From Pardosa pseudoannulata (taxonomy: Eukaryota; Arthropoda; Arachnida; Araneae; Lycosidae), in the NCBI GenBank assembly GCA_032207245.1, contig CM063506.1:20849175-20913174 (forward strand): DNA of 64,000 bases, in the 5' to 3' direction. The notes under the pieces are model-generated. The model saw only the letters and a list, made by a program, of their open reading frames with translations, had not been told where the DNA came from and made no database searches. Position numbers and translations under genes: made by a program. Positions 23,101-38,774 of this stretch are shown here, piece by piece (positions within the stretch are counted from its first letter, which is position 1; each line of letters begins with the position of its first letter).

Positions 23101-26100
23101 CTAAATAAATAAAATATTTTATTTACCTTTTCCTCTTGAAAGGGATGGAGCTAAATTTTCAGAACTACTATTCCCAAGCTCAGACTTCTTCTGCAAAGTG
23201 ATGAGATTATTATTATAACAAATGGAGACACAAATATTTAATTTTATGCACATAAATTTGAAAGCTGATCACCAAATAGTAAACAGAGCTAACAGGATCA
23301 AATTTTTAAATAAAAAGAAAGGTGTTTAAAATTTAAAATGAAATAATAATTAAATATTTAGGTAATAAATTCATCATTCTAGAGTCCTAATTATTATACT
23401 TCCTTAAACTTTCAAAGAAAACAGATTAGATTTAGAACAATTGAAGTCTAATAAACAAACATAAAAGAAGGAAATTAATCAAGAATTTAAGTAAGAAAGA
23501 AAATGATAGATTGCTTTGGTTAATTATTCTTTAGCCTTATAAATATTAAGTACATCATTCACTATAAAAATATGTTGCTTTAACTAGAATATTTGTTAGC
23601 AAAATAACAGCATTCAAATTTCCTTCTTCAAAAACACTTAAATGTGATTATAAATTAAAAAAATTAATGAGACAAATTCTTTTTTGCTTTCAATGCTGAT
23701 ATAAGTGATTTTATTTAATTACACTTGTTAAATTAATTAGTAATTAAAAAGTTTAAAATTAAGAAATAAATTATTCAAAATGATTCATTTAATGCCCTAA
23801 TTTCACCCAGTCTTATGAATGGGTGAGATCTCAGTCAAGAGATTCCTGTCGTGATACGTTTGTCTATAACAATAGCAAAGCTGTCTTAAGATCCACTTCC
23901 AGTTCGTGCAGGAGATTTTTCTTGTGAAATGTATGTGCATCTAAATTCGTTTACTAGCAGTTTTTATTCTAGTTTCCTTTCCCAGTAGTACAGTGCAGTA
24001 AAATGCAAATTTGCTTTATTAAATAAATATGTAAATAAAATAAAATAAAATCCCTGATATTTTTCTGGTTATTCTAAATTATTGAATTTCTCAGACATTT
24101 CCATATTTTTCCAGTTTTCTTGGCTTGTAGAAACCCCAATTAAGCAATAGCATCAGCAAGGGATAAGAAAATGTTGAAATGAAGGAAGAGATGGAGATTA
24201 CAATACCTTAGGTTTCACACCCCTGAAAATGCACTGTATATAGCACCAAAATTGATATTTCAACACTCTAAATGTCAATGATTGCAATGACCAAATATAA
24301 ATATCAGGCAGTTTGTAATTTACAAATGCATATGTTAGAACCATTAATTTGCAAAATAAATTTATGAAATGAAAATAGGAATGCTTGAAATAGAGCTGTA
24401 TAAGCAAGTGATATCTGTTTTTTATATGAATAGTAACATATCCTTACATAAATTATGAATTTGACATACCTCATTGTTAAAATGTAGAGTAATACAAAAA
24501 TTAACTAATAGTTACAAATATTTGTTATAATTTTACCCAGGATTTTAATAATTTTTGAATGAATCAGAGATTTATATATAACTTCTTCAGTAAAATTTTG
24601 GATTATTTCATCATTAAAAGTAGCAAACCATGTACTATGAATTGTACCTATCAAATTGCTCATATGCACCATAGTGAAAAATCAAGTAATTATTATAAAT
24701 ATTTACCACTGAAGTATTTACCAGTGAAGAATTCAAATTTTTTTAGTCATGATGTTTTAGAACCAACCTTATACAGATTTTAGAAACGGTTATACATTTT
24801 TTTGCTGAGCTTTCCCAGTGAAGAATTCAAATTTTTTTAGTCATGATGTTTTAGAACCAACCTTATACAGATTTTAAAAACGGTTATGCATTTTTTTTTT
24901 GCTGAGCTTTCCCTACCTTAACAATATATGTTTATGATAACAAATAATAGCAACATCATAGATGCTTGTGTCCCCCTTCCTCCCCCCCCAAAAAAAATTA
25001 CAGACTTATACAATAAGAGAGATGTAAAAACTAGTAATAGTGAATGAAATTTTAGAACAGAGTAGGAAACTAATTCACTTCTATAAAAATAATAAAATTA
25101 AAAATTCTTTAAAGATATCAAAGTATGTGAAACACTTTTAAAGGATTAAATTTTACCCTGGGAAAATAATAAATAAAAGCAGATTCTATAAATTACCAGA
25201 AATACTTCTTTAAATAAAGACAAGCAATTGATTTCTTTTGTTAATGAGCATTGCAAATATGCTTTTCTCAGTATCCATGATTTTCATCCCTAAGCATTTT
25301 TAATCTCCCAAATCTGTCAATGAACTATGTCTTTATCAGTACTTTTTCACAGTGTGCTACTAAAGTAGCCAAAGTTTAAACCTGCTTTTAAATATTTTGG
25401 GGCCTATCACACCATTTCACAGCAATGGTGAAATTATTTGAGAGTCAAAGAGAATGGGCTGCATTCTTTTTTAAAGTAAACAGAAAGAAATAAAGAGAAT
25501 TACTTTATTTTAATTCCCTGGAAATCCAGAAATAAACAGCATAAAATTACCTAAGTACAAATACCTTTGAATCATACTGGTAGTAGATTCAAAGTAATCA
25601 AGTAGTTAGATTTTAAAAATAATATACTGAAGCAATTTCAACTAGAGTAAGAAAGCAATATTGATTTAGAGTGTGAAGACAGATTTGCAAAAGGATGATT
25701 TATAAATACCATTTTTTTAAATGTCATAGCAATTTAAATTTTTAATAAATGCTTTTGAAATTATATTTTCAATGTTTATTATTATTTTGAAAGATATATT
25801 ATTACACATGATTAAGAAACAATTAACTGAATATAATGAATTAAATATACTTGTATACTTCCTCCAAAAAAAATAAAAACATTAAGTTGGTTTTTAATTT
25901 GCATACTTAAATAAAACTTGTAATTTGATAAAAACTGAGGCACTAAATATTGGGGAAAAAATCAGGAATAATGGAAGTAAATAAAAGTACACACGAAATA
26001 AAATGCCCTGCTAATAAAAAGTAAATGTATAGTAATGAATATTAATTAAAAAGAAATTTTTAATATATTAAATAAATATCAATTAAAAATATGAATAAAT

Positions 26101-27469
26101 AAATTAAAATAAAAATCTACCTCAAGTGAAAAACTCTCTGGATTTCGAGTAGTTTGCTTCCTGACTCTGCGGGAATCAATAACTTGCTCAGGTCGAGGCC
26201 ACTTTATTCTTGGCTTTACTATTACATCACCAGTTTGAGATGATGATACTGCAGATTCTATCTGATGCTCTAGTTCTAACTTTGTTTGATTGATGTAATG
26301 GTTATAAGCCTAAAATGAAAGATTATACAGTTATGCTTTTCTCACTCAAACAAAATTAAAATAAATATAATAAACATCTCACATTTAAAGACTATATTTT
26401 GACAAATAAACTATGTATAATTAAAGTTATATGAGAGGTCCTATTTGGCCATCTTACTTAAGGTGCTTACTTAAGGTCCATTTTCCAGCTGTTACTGGTA
26501 AATGGCTCAATTTCCCCCCTGATCTAAGTTATTTTTTATTGTTAATAATGTTGACTTAGGTACTTTCTCTGGGAAAGATTTCATCTCTTTGTAATTCAGC
26601 TCTGTAATCTATATGTGTTTTCAAGGTCATTTGCTCATCTGCCTTTGACTGTTAGACATGTCACTTTAGCAGCTCTTCAATAAAATTTAAGTTCTACTCA
26701 GAATTGCATGTTCTGTTTGTGGAATGGTACGACTGCTATCTGCCATATTCAATAATCTAGCTGTCTAGGCTTTTCTTTGTCCAACAAGCCTGGGCAAGTA
26801 AATACAATAGGGGCTTAATTCAATGTGACCTGCAGATCAATATTCCCCATTCAACAAAAAAAAAAAAAAAAAAAAAAAAAGCAGAGAAATTTTTTTTAAA
26901 GTTACTTCAAGCTGCTTCTGTAAAGATAATTCCTTTTCCTTCAGTTGTTCTCTATACTTCTTTCTTTTTAGTTTCTCAGCTTCAGCTTTACGTCTTTTTA
27001 ATTCTTCTGTTAAAGCATGGATACGAACTTCAATATCACTCTGATCAGATGCAGTTTCTGTAAAATAAAAATAAACAGAAAAGAAAACACAAAATCAATA
27101 CATAAAATTTTAAAAAATTATAATCTCAGAAACAATGCAGTTTTTTAAAAGTGAAAACAATGATAATTTTTCTAATACTTTTATTTTTTAAACTTATTTT
27201 TATTTATAAAAACTAATATTTTTTTACAAGGATAGTAAAAAATTAATAGATCATATACACTGTTTTTAAAATGAAATATTAACTTAATATGCTTTCATTT
27301 CGTAACATTCAAAGACTAAAATTTAGATACAATAATTAATAAAATTTCATCTTTGATATTAATTTGCTTTCTACAAGTTGGGAAAAAAATATATCTTACA
27401 ATACATTTGAATGCCATTTTTTCATATTCATAATATCTAATGTAATTTTTAGAATCTTTACTTACAAAA

Positions 27470-27515
<46 letters not shown>

Positions 27516-30500
27516 AGTTTTCTGCAATTATATCATAAAAATACCACAAAAGATAATGAAAACTTTAAAAATTATATTTAAATACATTTTAAGAAATCAA
27601 CAAATCTGTATACAAGTGTATAAATCTGTATAAACACCAAGAAGAGAAAAGATAAAATATTTGCAGAGCATATAATATAATATAATTAATCAGTGTTTAA
27701 CTTCTTCCTTTTGAAGAATTTAAAAGAACCTTTTAATTATACACTTATAACTAGCAATTATTAAATATCAAAATAAGTTAACATATTAACTCAAATTATC
27801 TTGAAAAGAATAAGATCCATTTCTGTTTATTTTAATTATGAGTTATCAGAACCATCTGACTATTTTATAAATAATTAAAATACTTGATTATTGATAAAAT
27901 TACAGGAATTTTACATTTAATTACTTTCCTAAAACTTATACTGATTAACAAGTCTCAACTGGTGTAGATAGTCTTTGTTCACCCTCATTCTTCACTAAAG
28001 GAAGAATATTAAAATAAATATATAATGAAAGGAGGAAAAAAATAATAAATAATTAAATAAAAACTAAAAAATTAAAGAAAAGCTAATGTGAATAACAATC
28101 CATATTAAATAAAAACTATGAAATAAACAGTTATTTTGTTGTCACGATCAAGGTATTTATCAGTATAGATACAAAGAGAGCTGGAGAAGAAATTAGTTTA
28201 AATGTACTTTATCTTTTAATAAATATTTACTTAATTTGTATCCTTATTAATATTGGCTTTCCTTTTATTATATTGTTATATTGCAAATCTAGTTATAAAC
28301 TTAAAGCTTATTTCACTTTTGCAATTTCTTTCCCCCTAAACAAGAGTTGAGAGTTAGGGGGCTGGATCTTGGTACCAGAATTAGTGGGTTTGAATCTCAG
28401 TGCAGGTATGGATTTTACCAACCATTCGGGATTTACTTTAGACAATGGATACTGCTTTATTATCCCTGGTATTTCAAAAGAGTTCAAAGTCATATTTTTT
28501 CAATCCAAACACAAACATAGTTATTTATGAAAAAATGTATTGCCTTACTGGTATTTTTTGTTGCTATACAAAAATTGCTAATATAATAAAACAAAATAAT
28601 AAAAAAAGGCTTTAGATTTTAGATTTTGAAAAGAGGGAAAAGAATTTATTTTAGAAGTACCTAAATTACGATTTTGTACGATATACCAAACAATATGCAT
28701 TATTAATAATGCTAAATTATTTTATGTTTCAATTATTACCACTACACCGAGAGCTAAACAAAAGCCTTATAAATATAAAATGAATACCTGACTGAGATAT
28801 TGTATATGAATCATCTGAGCCACTTGAATCATGACGTCTGAGATTCCTAGGCACAAGTGGCAGTCGAATGCTTAAACCTCCATCTTTTTTTAAGCTTCTT
28901 GGAGAACTTGAACTTTTTAATGGAGATGTAGCACTTACAATTGAAGGAGTTTTTTGACTGGCAATGGATTCAAAGGACTCTGAACCGATATCAGAAACAG
29001 AAGATTTGTCCTTAACTGATGATGAGCTAAGAGTAAAAGAACAATAATTTATTTAAAACATGATTATGTTATAAAAATTCAAGGGTTATACAAAGTTTTA
29101 AGTTAAAGATTTGACTTAGTATTTTACTCATTTAGAAGATATTTTAATCAAGTTTTCATTTGAGGGCAGCTCAGAATACTTTTTGTCAATTTAAAATGGT
29201 TTAAATAATATTTTTTTAGTTGTTAAAAATTTTAATTGCTGCTTCAACAATAATAAATATTGTTTACTAACATTTTTCATAATTAACATATAAAAAGCTT
29301 TAATATTCCATTTTTTTTTTGGGGGGGGAGGATTTATAGCACTGGCTTTTAAGCAACTCATTTAAATCAAGAGAATAAACATTTATCTTTGATTATATAC
29401 AAGAAACAAACTAATAGTTTAAATAAATTTTTAAATGTGATATTATTTTAATGTCATAACCTCCACCCCCAACACTATATGCTATAATAGTACTTAGGAA
29501 GTAAGGAATAAATGTGTTACAATAAAAGTTTAACAGAATTAAAGAATTTTTATATTGCTCTTTATATTGTGAAACATTGATATAAAGAGAAATGAAAAAA
29601 AAGGTTGCTTTTTATATTAATTTTACATATTAAAGTAGTAGCAAAAATAATATGTTGTTGTTATTATGTTGTAGATATTTTAGATACTACAACCATGTAT
29701 GACAATAATATATACAAAAAATAATCAGGGATAATTTGTTTAAAAACTCCATGCATATGCATGTGAAAACTTTAATTAAAAATAGACTAGAAAGAGCTGC
29801 AGAATAATAACATTAAATATACTTAAAAATGCAAAAAATATTAAAATGAAATGCAAAAAAATATTTAACAAATTACGCTTGATAAGAGGTCTATACAAAA
29901 AATAATCAGGGATAATTTGTTTAAAAACTCCATATGCATGTGAAAACTTTAATTAAAAATAGACTAGAAAGAGCTGCAGAATAATAACATTAAATATACT
30001 TAAAAATGCAAAAAATATTAAAATGAAATGCAAAAAAATATTTAACAAATTACGCTTGATAAGAGGTCTATACAAAAAATAATCAGGGATAATTTGTTTA
30101 AAAACTCCATATGCATGTGAAAACTTTAATTAAAAATAGACTAGAAAGAGCTGCAGAATAATAACATTAAATGTACTTAAAAATGCAAAAAATATTAAAA
30201 TGAAATGCAAAAAAATATTTAACAAATTACGCTTGATAAGAGGTCTCTTCAGTTATTATCTCATCTATTTGAAAACCATTTTCAGATACTTCAAGTGTTT
30301 GTATAGATGATCCACCACTTCCAGTTTTAATCTCTTCTGGTAATGACTCACTGCAATTAATTGGTTGAAGTAAAACAGACGTGAGTATAGAATAATACAT
30401 TATAGGCTTCATGTAATTCATGATATACTAAATGAAGCAAGAAATGCTTATGTATTAAATTTCATTAATAATAAATCCTCTTTGTCCTATCATATAAAAG

Positions 30501-33500
30501 ACAGAGTAGCATTTCTTTTTCTGCACTGAAATGAATTACGATCTTAATTTTATAACAAAAATTTTGTCTTGCTATGTACTTTCATTGCACTCTTTTCATT
30601 GAAATAGCCGCTATATATAATTATGATTAAAATAATTATATTATAGTTTAGTAATTTGTTAAATAAAGTACAAATAGTTAAATTTAATAAGTTTAAAAAC
30701 AATGCTTATAATATTTGTATCTCACTGTCTTATTAAAATATTCTCTTATCCCATAGAATATTGTTAATCCTAATACTCATATGATTTCAATGTAGAGACA
30801 TTTATTAATGCTATAAAAATGTAAAGAGGAGACATTTAAGGTTCAAAGGTTAACAATATTTTGGAATAAATAATGATTATTTTAGTGTAGAACATTAAGA
30901 CCCAAAAATATTTTTATATAGTATCAAGTGATCCATGGACCATCAGTGGTCTGTAAGAAAATTTTAGGGAACCCAAAAAAATGCAATTACTATCTTTTTG
31001 TTAATTTTATAAGAAAAAGTAACTTTATAAATTTAACTGGAATTACTATTATGTATGATTTTACTTCATCAGCACATTGTTTCATTTATTACATCACACA
31101 AATGAGCACAAGCAAATTTGAGACAACTGTATGATAGAAAATAATATGAACTTGAATAAAAATTGCACTTTATACATATTTATAACTAATATTTTACTTT
31201 CTGTACGGTTCCTGTGATTTTGTAAATAAAATTAATATATTTAGTAGCATATTAAAAATATTTGCTTTCAAGCAAAAAATTAACTAACAATTATTAGTAA
31301 TCTATGTTGGAAAATTATATATTTTACTGATTCATAGTGCATTTCGGTTAAGAAACAATGCCCTACAGCAAAAAATAACAAAAGGTCTTTTTTGCTAAAT
31401 TAGACTTAATGTCATATTCAAAAAATATCCTGCTCTATTACATAGTAAATAATAAATTATTTATATATAATATACTTACCTAGAATGCACTGAACTAGAA
31501 ACTTGAGCAGTTTCTTTTTCACTACCTGGACCATTGACTGCTAAACCATTGTCAGAAATGTTAGTAGGAACACTTTCATCTGAAGTTGATTGGTGAATTT
31601 TATGTTCTTTTACATTATTAAATTGTGTACGAGAATTACTTGATGTACTTGGATGGTTTGATGATATTTCTCCTGTATGTGGTACAGATTCATTTACAGA
31701 TTCGGTCCTTTTATCATCTAAAAAAGTTTATCACATTTGCTAAATTATTTGCAAAGCAAACTTATATATGAATGCAAACATACTTTATGCATAAAAATTA
31801 ATACAAAACTAAAAGTTTAATTCATCAAGTTTCAGTCTTGGTAAACATATTTTTTCAATAATTCAAAATACATTGAAATAAAGTTTCTATGCCAATGAAA
31901 CATACAAATAATATATAGTCATAAAATAGATTTAATTTTTTTTACTTTACAAATAAAATTGTGAATAAGGAAAAATTTCAGCATTGTGAATCCTTATTAA
32001 ATAAGTATAATTAAATTAATAAATGAAGTTTTTGGAGATAAAAAAAATTAACTTCCACATCGAATAAATGCTGATTTTGTTACTTTTTATCTTAAGGACA
32101 TTTTTAAAGAGGGTATTAAGGTAGAAAAAAATGTTTAATATTAAGTTTTCCAATTTGAAGTATGTAATAGTAAGTATTTTATAAAAATATAAATCAGTTT
32201 ATCTCTAAACTATAATATTGTGGGCTATCCATTTTTACCCCGAGGTCTTCAAATGAATAACCTCATATAAGAGCTTGATACCCTCAGTAAGTCTTTACGT
32301 GAAATAACTATGTATAGAACTAAAACAATTGAATATTAAATAAGCATTGTTATCACAAAGACAATAAAAACTTAATTAACCTTAAATAATAATAGAAATG
32401 AATTAAATATAAATTTTATGGCTTTTAATAGAAAAATATAAGAATATAATATGGTTGTCAAAAGTTTTAAGCAGATACTATTATGTTTATTATGTTGACA
32501 TCTCTACTTAACATAAACTAACTACAGTTTGATCACTGCTAACCCTTTCCGGCATGGTGGGTTAAATTCTGTCCCACCTAATTAACATTTTTTTAAATCA
32601 GTTTCAATCAACACACTAATCCAATTATATAAAAATTTCCATTTATTGAAAAAAAAATTCAGAATTTATTTATTTAGTCTTTTTAAATAATATGCATAAA
32701 TATGCCCATCTAATCATTCTTATAACATTTTTTTTTAATTAAAGAAGTATTTATCATAGCGTGTCACTAAAGGGTTAACGTTTTGAAAGGGGCTCTCTGA
32801 AGAAATAGTTAATCTGCGGGACACATTCTCTCTCTGAAAAGATTAAAGAAAATACATCTGATTCAGTTTAATCTTTTGCTATTTCTTAAGCTTTCTTACC
32901 TAGAGACATAGCATAGGTATCTGTCACTCTGGGCAAATACCAAATTTGCATTCCGGTCAGATAACAAATTTGCCACCCCCTCCCTTATGCACAAAATATG
33001 ATAGTATTGGAAATATAAAATTAGGGCTGCATGCTCAGATGATATCATTTTACCACTAAGCCTCCACCATGTATGAAAATGATTAATGAATTTTTAAAAA
33101 AATACTGTTCACAATGTGGTATTATATATTAAATTTTTTTTTGTTAGAAATTTAAATTTGTATTATACCAGATTGCATATGTGCTATGCAATTTTGGCCT
33201 CATATATACTAAATTAATTCAGTAAATATTTGGTTACAATTTATTTGGTAGTTTTCTTTTCAGTTATACTTGACAAACATAAGTCATTTTCCTTCTTATA
33301 TAATAGTAAACAGAAGGATATATATCTTTAATAGGATATTTCATGATAGAAATTTTGTCACTCTTAGCAAAGTGTTACCCAGGATGTGCATCTCTTTGCC
33401 CCTTATCCGTTTATGCAGAACTCCTACCTTAACAACTTTATAATTAAAATATTACAAAATATGAGAAAAATCTGAACAAAAAAAATATACCTTGCAATGA

Positions 33501-36500
33501 TAAAATTAACTTTTAACATAGCTTAGTCGTAAAACTTTTCTTCAAATTTACATGGTACAATACATTTTATTTAGTCTCAACAACACTCTAAACTATTTTA
33601 GTACTAAAAAAATGTTAAGTTTTTGATCACTTTCATACTAGCAAAATTAATTAATGTAGTAGATGCTGCTAAATATATTTTATTATTATTTTATAATCTT
33701 AAAAGGGAAAAGTAAGTATGCTGACAAATTATAGAATAAAATGTAAATTTTTTAGAAGATAGTTGAAAAATGAACATAAAGACAATAAGTTTGTTTCATA
33801 GTAACAAAATATTTAGAAGTAAGTAAATAATGATACAATAATTTATAGAGAACATTAGCCCCTAATATGCTATATAAATTATTTCTTCAGTTTTTAAAAC
33901 TTCTGTAACTAAAAACTTGCATCCATATCAAAACTACTTTAAATAACATCCTTTTAAAAATTACTGAAAGTTATTTCCCTGTAAATTTGAAGTTCTAATC
34001 CTACAAGTTGTAAAATATATAGAATATTTCATTACCCAAAGGGTTATTTTTAAGTAATAAATGAGGACACTAATATAATCTTGTGAATATCCAGCTATAA
34101 TGTTTTATATTTAGTTTGACTAAGCTTGTACCTTCCATGGACAGGAAAAGGTATAACACAGTATCATAAAGCTGAAGATTAGCAGTTGCCACTTGCTAAC
34201 TGGTGACTAAACTTTCAAATACAATGACTAAAAACTCTAGTAAAGCACCAGGTCTGGCCACCTATAAAAACTGATGACTGTTGATAATCTTTTGTTCCAA
34301 CAAAGTAGGCCCCAACTTTTGTTCTATATACCACATTCACTTGTCACATCTCAACCCTTCTTCCAATCAATTCCCTATGTACCTCATAAGTCTGTAGTTC
34401 AACCATTTTGTTCATAAGCTTAACAAAAAATGGAAAAAAGCATGTGTGCTCTTTATAATTTTATTAATTTCTTACAATATTTTTTCTACATTTTGTATAT
34501 TTTGTGCATTGGTAAGTAATATTTTATAATCAAAATCATATTTTTCATTATTATTTTGAATAAGTTCTATGAACATATTTTCTATTAATAAGAGGATCAA
34601 GAACAAACTTACTACAAAATACTATAATATGAATATGCTACAAACAGATTACAAAAATGATGGTTACTCCTCCCCCTTACAACTTTATTATTTTTTCCAC
34701 TTTTTCAGAGTTCAAAATGTTTGAATTGTATCTAAATCCAAGAAAATTCAACCCCAAGAGCACCTAAGAAAAGAAATTGGTGGCTAAAGCAATCTTAGCA
34801 GACAGCTGAAATGAATACCTAGCAGTTATGAGCCAAGAAAAGCTCACTATCTCACAGAAGATGTCAAATAGTGTCCCCAAGATGGCAGTCACAAGAGGCA
34901 TCATGACTAATTCCCATCACATTAAAATGCTTTCTGAGGGCATAATGACCAGTAAGAAGACTAATAGCCTTCTTTGAGTAATTCCTATAAACACACTTGT
35001 ATAGTCCCAATTGAGCTCCTTGTCTAACATCCTTCCTAATGTGTCAATTAGCATACTGAATATACCTGAATTAATAACAGAGTTGCTTATATATTTAGGA
35101 GGAATAGCAATGATAGGTTCAGGACCAGTAAAAGATAAATTGAACACTTTCCTAGCTGATTTGACTAGCTCATTACCCTGAATACCCAAGTGACATGGCA
35201 CCAGAAGAGATTACCTTGTTACACCATGCAAGGTCACAAAGCACTCCTAAACCAAAGCAGGAGTAACACTGAATTTCAATTAAGATAGAAAGGCCAGCCA
35301 GAACAGATACAAATGGTTTGCTTAGAAAAATCTCTGTCTTGACAATCTGATTATAAGGAATTCAGCTTGGAAAACAGTGTGTATGTTATATTAATAATGC
35401 AAAAGGAAATAGATGACACATAAAAAAAATTAAGATTTTAAAAATTTATAACATTAATTTTCATTCAAACTTTTCACATTAACATAAAAAGAATACTTTC
35501 ATATGAAAATTAATAATTAAATATCATAAAGTATATTGCATGAAAAATATATATTTACAGTCATTAAAATATGCAAAACTAATGTAAGAATGGAGTAATC
35601 AAAATAAAACAGAATATTATATGACTAAAAATATAGTTATGTTTACTACTATGAAGGAGGAAGATGTTACCAAATGATCTTTAAGGAGGAAAAAACATAA
35701 TTTACAGTAATAAATAATTGAAAAATTTTTGAAAAGAAATGTTTTACAAATAATACAGATTAAAGCATGAGAATAATAGTAAAGACAAAGCAAAATTAAA
35801 CAAAACTTTAAAGACTTTAATGTACTAATAGGTATATATACAAAAATATTTCTTTAAAAAGTTATATTTAAAATACAATAATACCATCATGATTAGCAGA
35901 GGCAGAAGATGATATATAGTATTTTGTCCTTTTTTTGCTATGATCAACAAGATCAAGAGCCTTTTGTTCTAATTCTCTAACAGCCATTTCTTCACTGTCA
36001 AGTTTCATTTGCCATTGAAGCAAACTTTCAACTTGTTTTCTCCGTTGAAGAATACGCTGCTCACGTTTAGTAAGGTGCCTGTGGAAAAAACACAAAATAT
36101 TTTTCAAACTATAAGGATTCAATTGATTTCTTAACATTAATTTAAAATTTTTTTATATATTTTTTTTCATGATTATATATATATATATATATGTACAGCA
36201 GACACAAACACATATGTATGTATACATATTTAATATACTTACATAAACATATACTTAAGTAAACATATAAGTAAGCTATAGCTCACAAAAGTTAAAGACA
36301 TTTTTTTAACAAAAACTTTCCTGAACCCATGACAATCTATATTTCTAGTTATAAAGATAGCACAGATTTATAGAAATATACAACAAAAAATTATCAAAAA
36401 GATGTAAAGGAATTTTACTGTAAATAAAAAATGTCTAACTTATGGCCCACTGCAGATATTTTTGTGGTCTACCTGATATTACAGTATAGCAAAAGTATTG

Positions 36501-36717
36501 AAATAAATTTTAAAACTAAATTCTAAATTTCTCACAATGCTCTCTGTCACCTTCATTTTTTTAGTTCTGATACAGCTTCCATATAAACTCGCTAAGTATA
36601 CACATGTCTTTTTATAAAATATACTAGAAATTCACTAATGAAGCAAAAATTGAGAATACTATTACAATACTGAATACTGTAAGATGATAATCTGTCTCTC
36701 CTAAAAAAAAAAAAAAA

Positions 36718-36756
<39 letters not shown>

Positions 36757-38704
36757 GCAAACAAGAATCCTCCCAAAATTGGAAGAATCATGGCAGAGAA
36801 GAGACGTTACATTGCAGGAAGTAAACATTAATTTTTATGTTATTTTGTTTTTACATTAACTAATTTTTAAACATTTTTAATGTTAATTCTTTAGTATACC
36901 ATACTACTAAAAAAAATTACAATTCTATAAAAATGGAAGTTTTTATTTTTTGAAGCCCACATAAACTTAAGCCTTCTTTATTTGGCCTGTATTAGTCTTT
37001 GAATTTGACATGCTTGTTGTAGAGTGTAAGCCTGATGAAACAACAAAAAGAGGGAAGAATTCTCTAATTGTCATAGCTCTTGTCACTACTCAATTTAACC
37101 TTTCAATGCTGTAGTATATTTGAAGATTTATAAAGCTGTTTATTAATTAAAATCACAATTAAAGACCAATTTTAAAAACTATAGACAATTAATTTTCTAA
37201 AAACATTAGCGATTTTTTTTTTTTTTTAATGCTCTCATTTGGGAACATTGGAGTGTAATACTATATATGTATGAGTGTGTATATATATGAACAACATGTT
37301 TATGTTAACAACATGTTTATGTATGTTTTCAAAGGAATAATCCTTTGAAAATTTACTTTAAAATTCAGCTTAATTTTAAAATAACACAGAAGTGCAAGCT
37401 CTTTTTTTTTTATGAATTTGTGACACTATATAACTTTTTATAATGAAATTCTTAGATCAAATAATAATGCATACCTTTGTTTATAATTATAAATTCTTAC
37501 AAAAAATTTAATGAAACTTTATTTTTAATAGCATTTGAAGCTGTTGATTCCTATTTAGGAACAATAGTGTGTAAAAGTTTAATACTATGAAATGGATTAT
37601 GTAAGACTGTTGATTTAAGAATGAATACATATAGAGTATAAATTTATATAAATTAAATCCATAAGTGCATCATTAAAAATAATACTTTTCAATAAGTCAC
37701 CTATCAGAAACATGTTATCTATTTTTTACTCTGAATAAAATTAAATAATGCTAAAGAAAAGAGTTTAACATTTTCTGAAATTTATTACAGAATACACTTT
37801 ACTTCATAAAAGATATTTCAAGCAGTTAAAAGCTTAGAACATGGTTACTATAAATTAATATTGAAAATAAAATGTTTTTGAAAAATGTAAAGTTTACAAC
37901 TATATGCTACAAATATATTCAGAAAATCCCCTAATATACGATGCTCTTGTTTTGGGAGTACTTACATTTCCTGGTTTACTTTATGTCAGCATAATGTAAG
38001 TTCAACATAAAGCTCAGATCAAATCAATATAAATCCTATTTAAATTTATTCAAGCATATTTTAAAAATGAGAAAAAAAAAACAAAGTTTATTTTATCTTT
38101 TCATTTATTCTTTATTTATTTATCTATTTTTTAAATTACAAATCATAATTTACATTTACCAGTCAGTTCCCTTTATGGAAACAGAAATCGATTTTTAGGA
38201 AGGCTAATTTTCTATCACTATATGGCATTTTCAAATTTAATGGCCTTTTCAATAAATAGCCTGTCTATTCTATATTTTACCTAATTTAATTCTATATGGA
38301 CATAACCACATTTTAAGCTTTTAACAAATGCTTAAATTGTGTTAGTGTCTATATTCACATGTACCTAAAACGATTCCAGGCATAAGTAGAAATAAAATGA
38401 TTGAATTTCTAATCACAAACACCAGATTAACTGCTTTTAATAATTATAATTATCTTTAGATTACATTTTATTAATTATGGAGAAGCTATAATTCATACAA
38501 TTTTAGCAAAATTATTTTACATAGGATACTAATAAATTATAGATTTTATGAAGGTTTAATTTTATTAGAGCAACAGTGGAAAATATGCCATGACATAAAT
38601 TAGTCAAACTCCCACAGAAAAGAATGTACGTTTAAAACTTAATATTTTACTATAATTAATATTTCAGAATGTAAAAATTTTTAAACATACACACACACAC
38701 ACAT

Positions 38705-38774
<70 letters not shown>

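Larger units (their letters stand above)
31718..35884 (-). other. CEP350 intron w13-w14
   Basis: 4.2 kb. Contains the piggyBac-like MITE (32543-32774) and the LINE 3' end (34715-35410). A GC-richer patch at about 32900-33000 and 33350-33420 may be an old DNA-transposon remnant. Confidence 0.65.

Noticed and set aside
24400..24560. Possible CEP350 exon in the large w18-w19 intron
   Set aside because: A donor-like GAGGTATGT exists, but the reading before it is hydrophobic and unlike CEP350 or CAP-Gly, and the acceptor is poor.
27950..28010. Possible extra CEP350 mini-exon on the minus strand
   Set aside because: Exons w16 and w17 already join in phase exactly where the family's conserved SE-TASDQ sequence requires, and the candidate has no good donor.
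29711..30245. Regular repeats suggesting a CRISPR array
   Set aside because: Units are adjacent 177-181-bp copies without unique spacers, in a eukaryotic intron.
36592..36828. 78-codon minus-strand frame
   Set aside because: Its core is a poly-Phe run from the A-rich tract.
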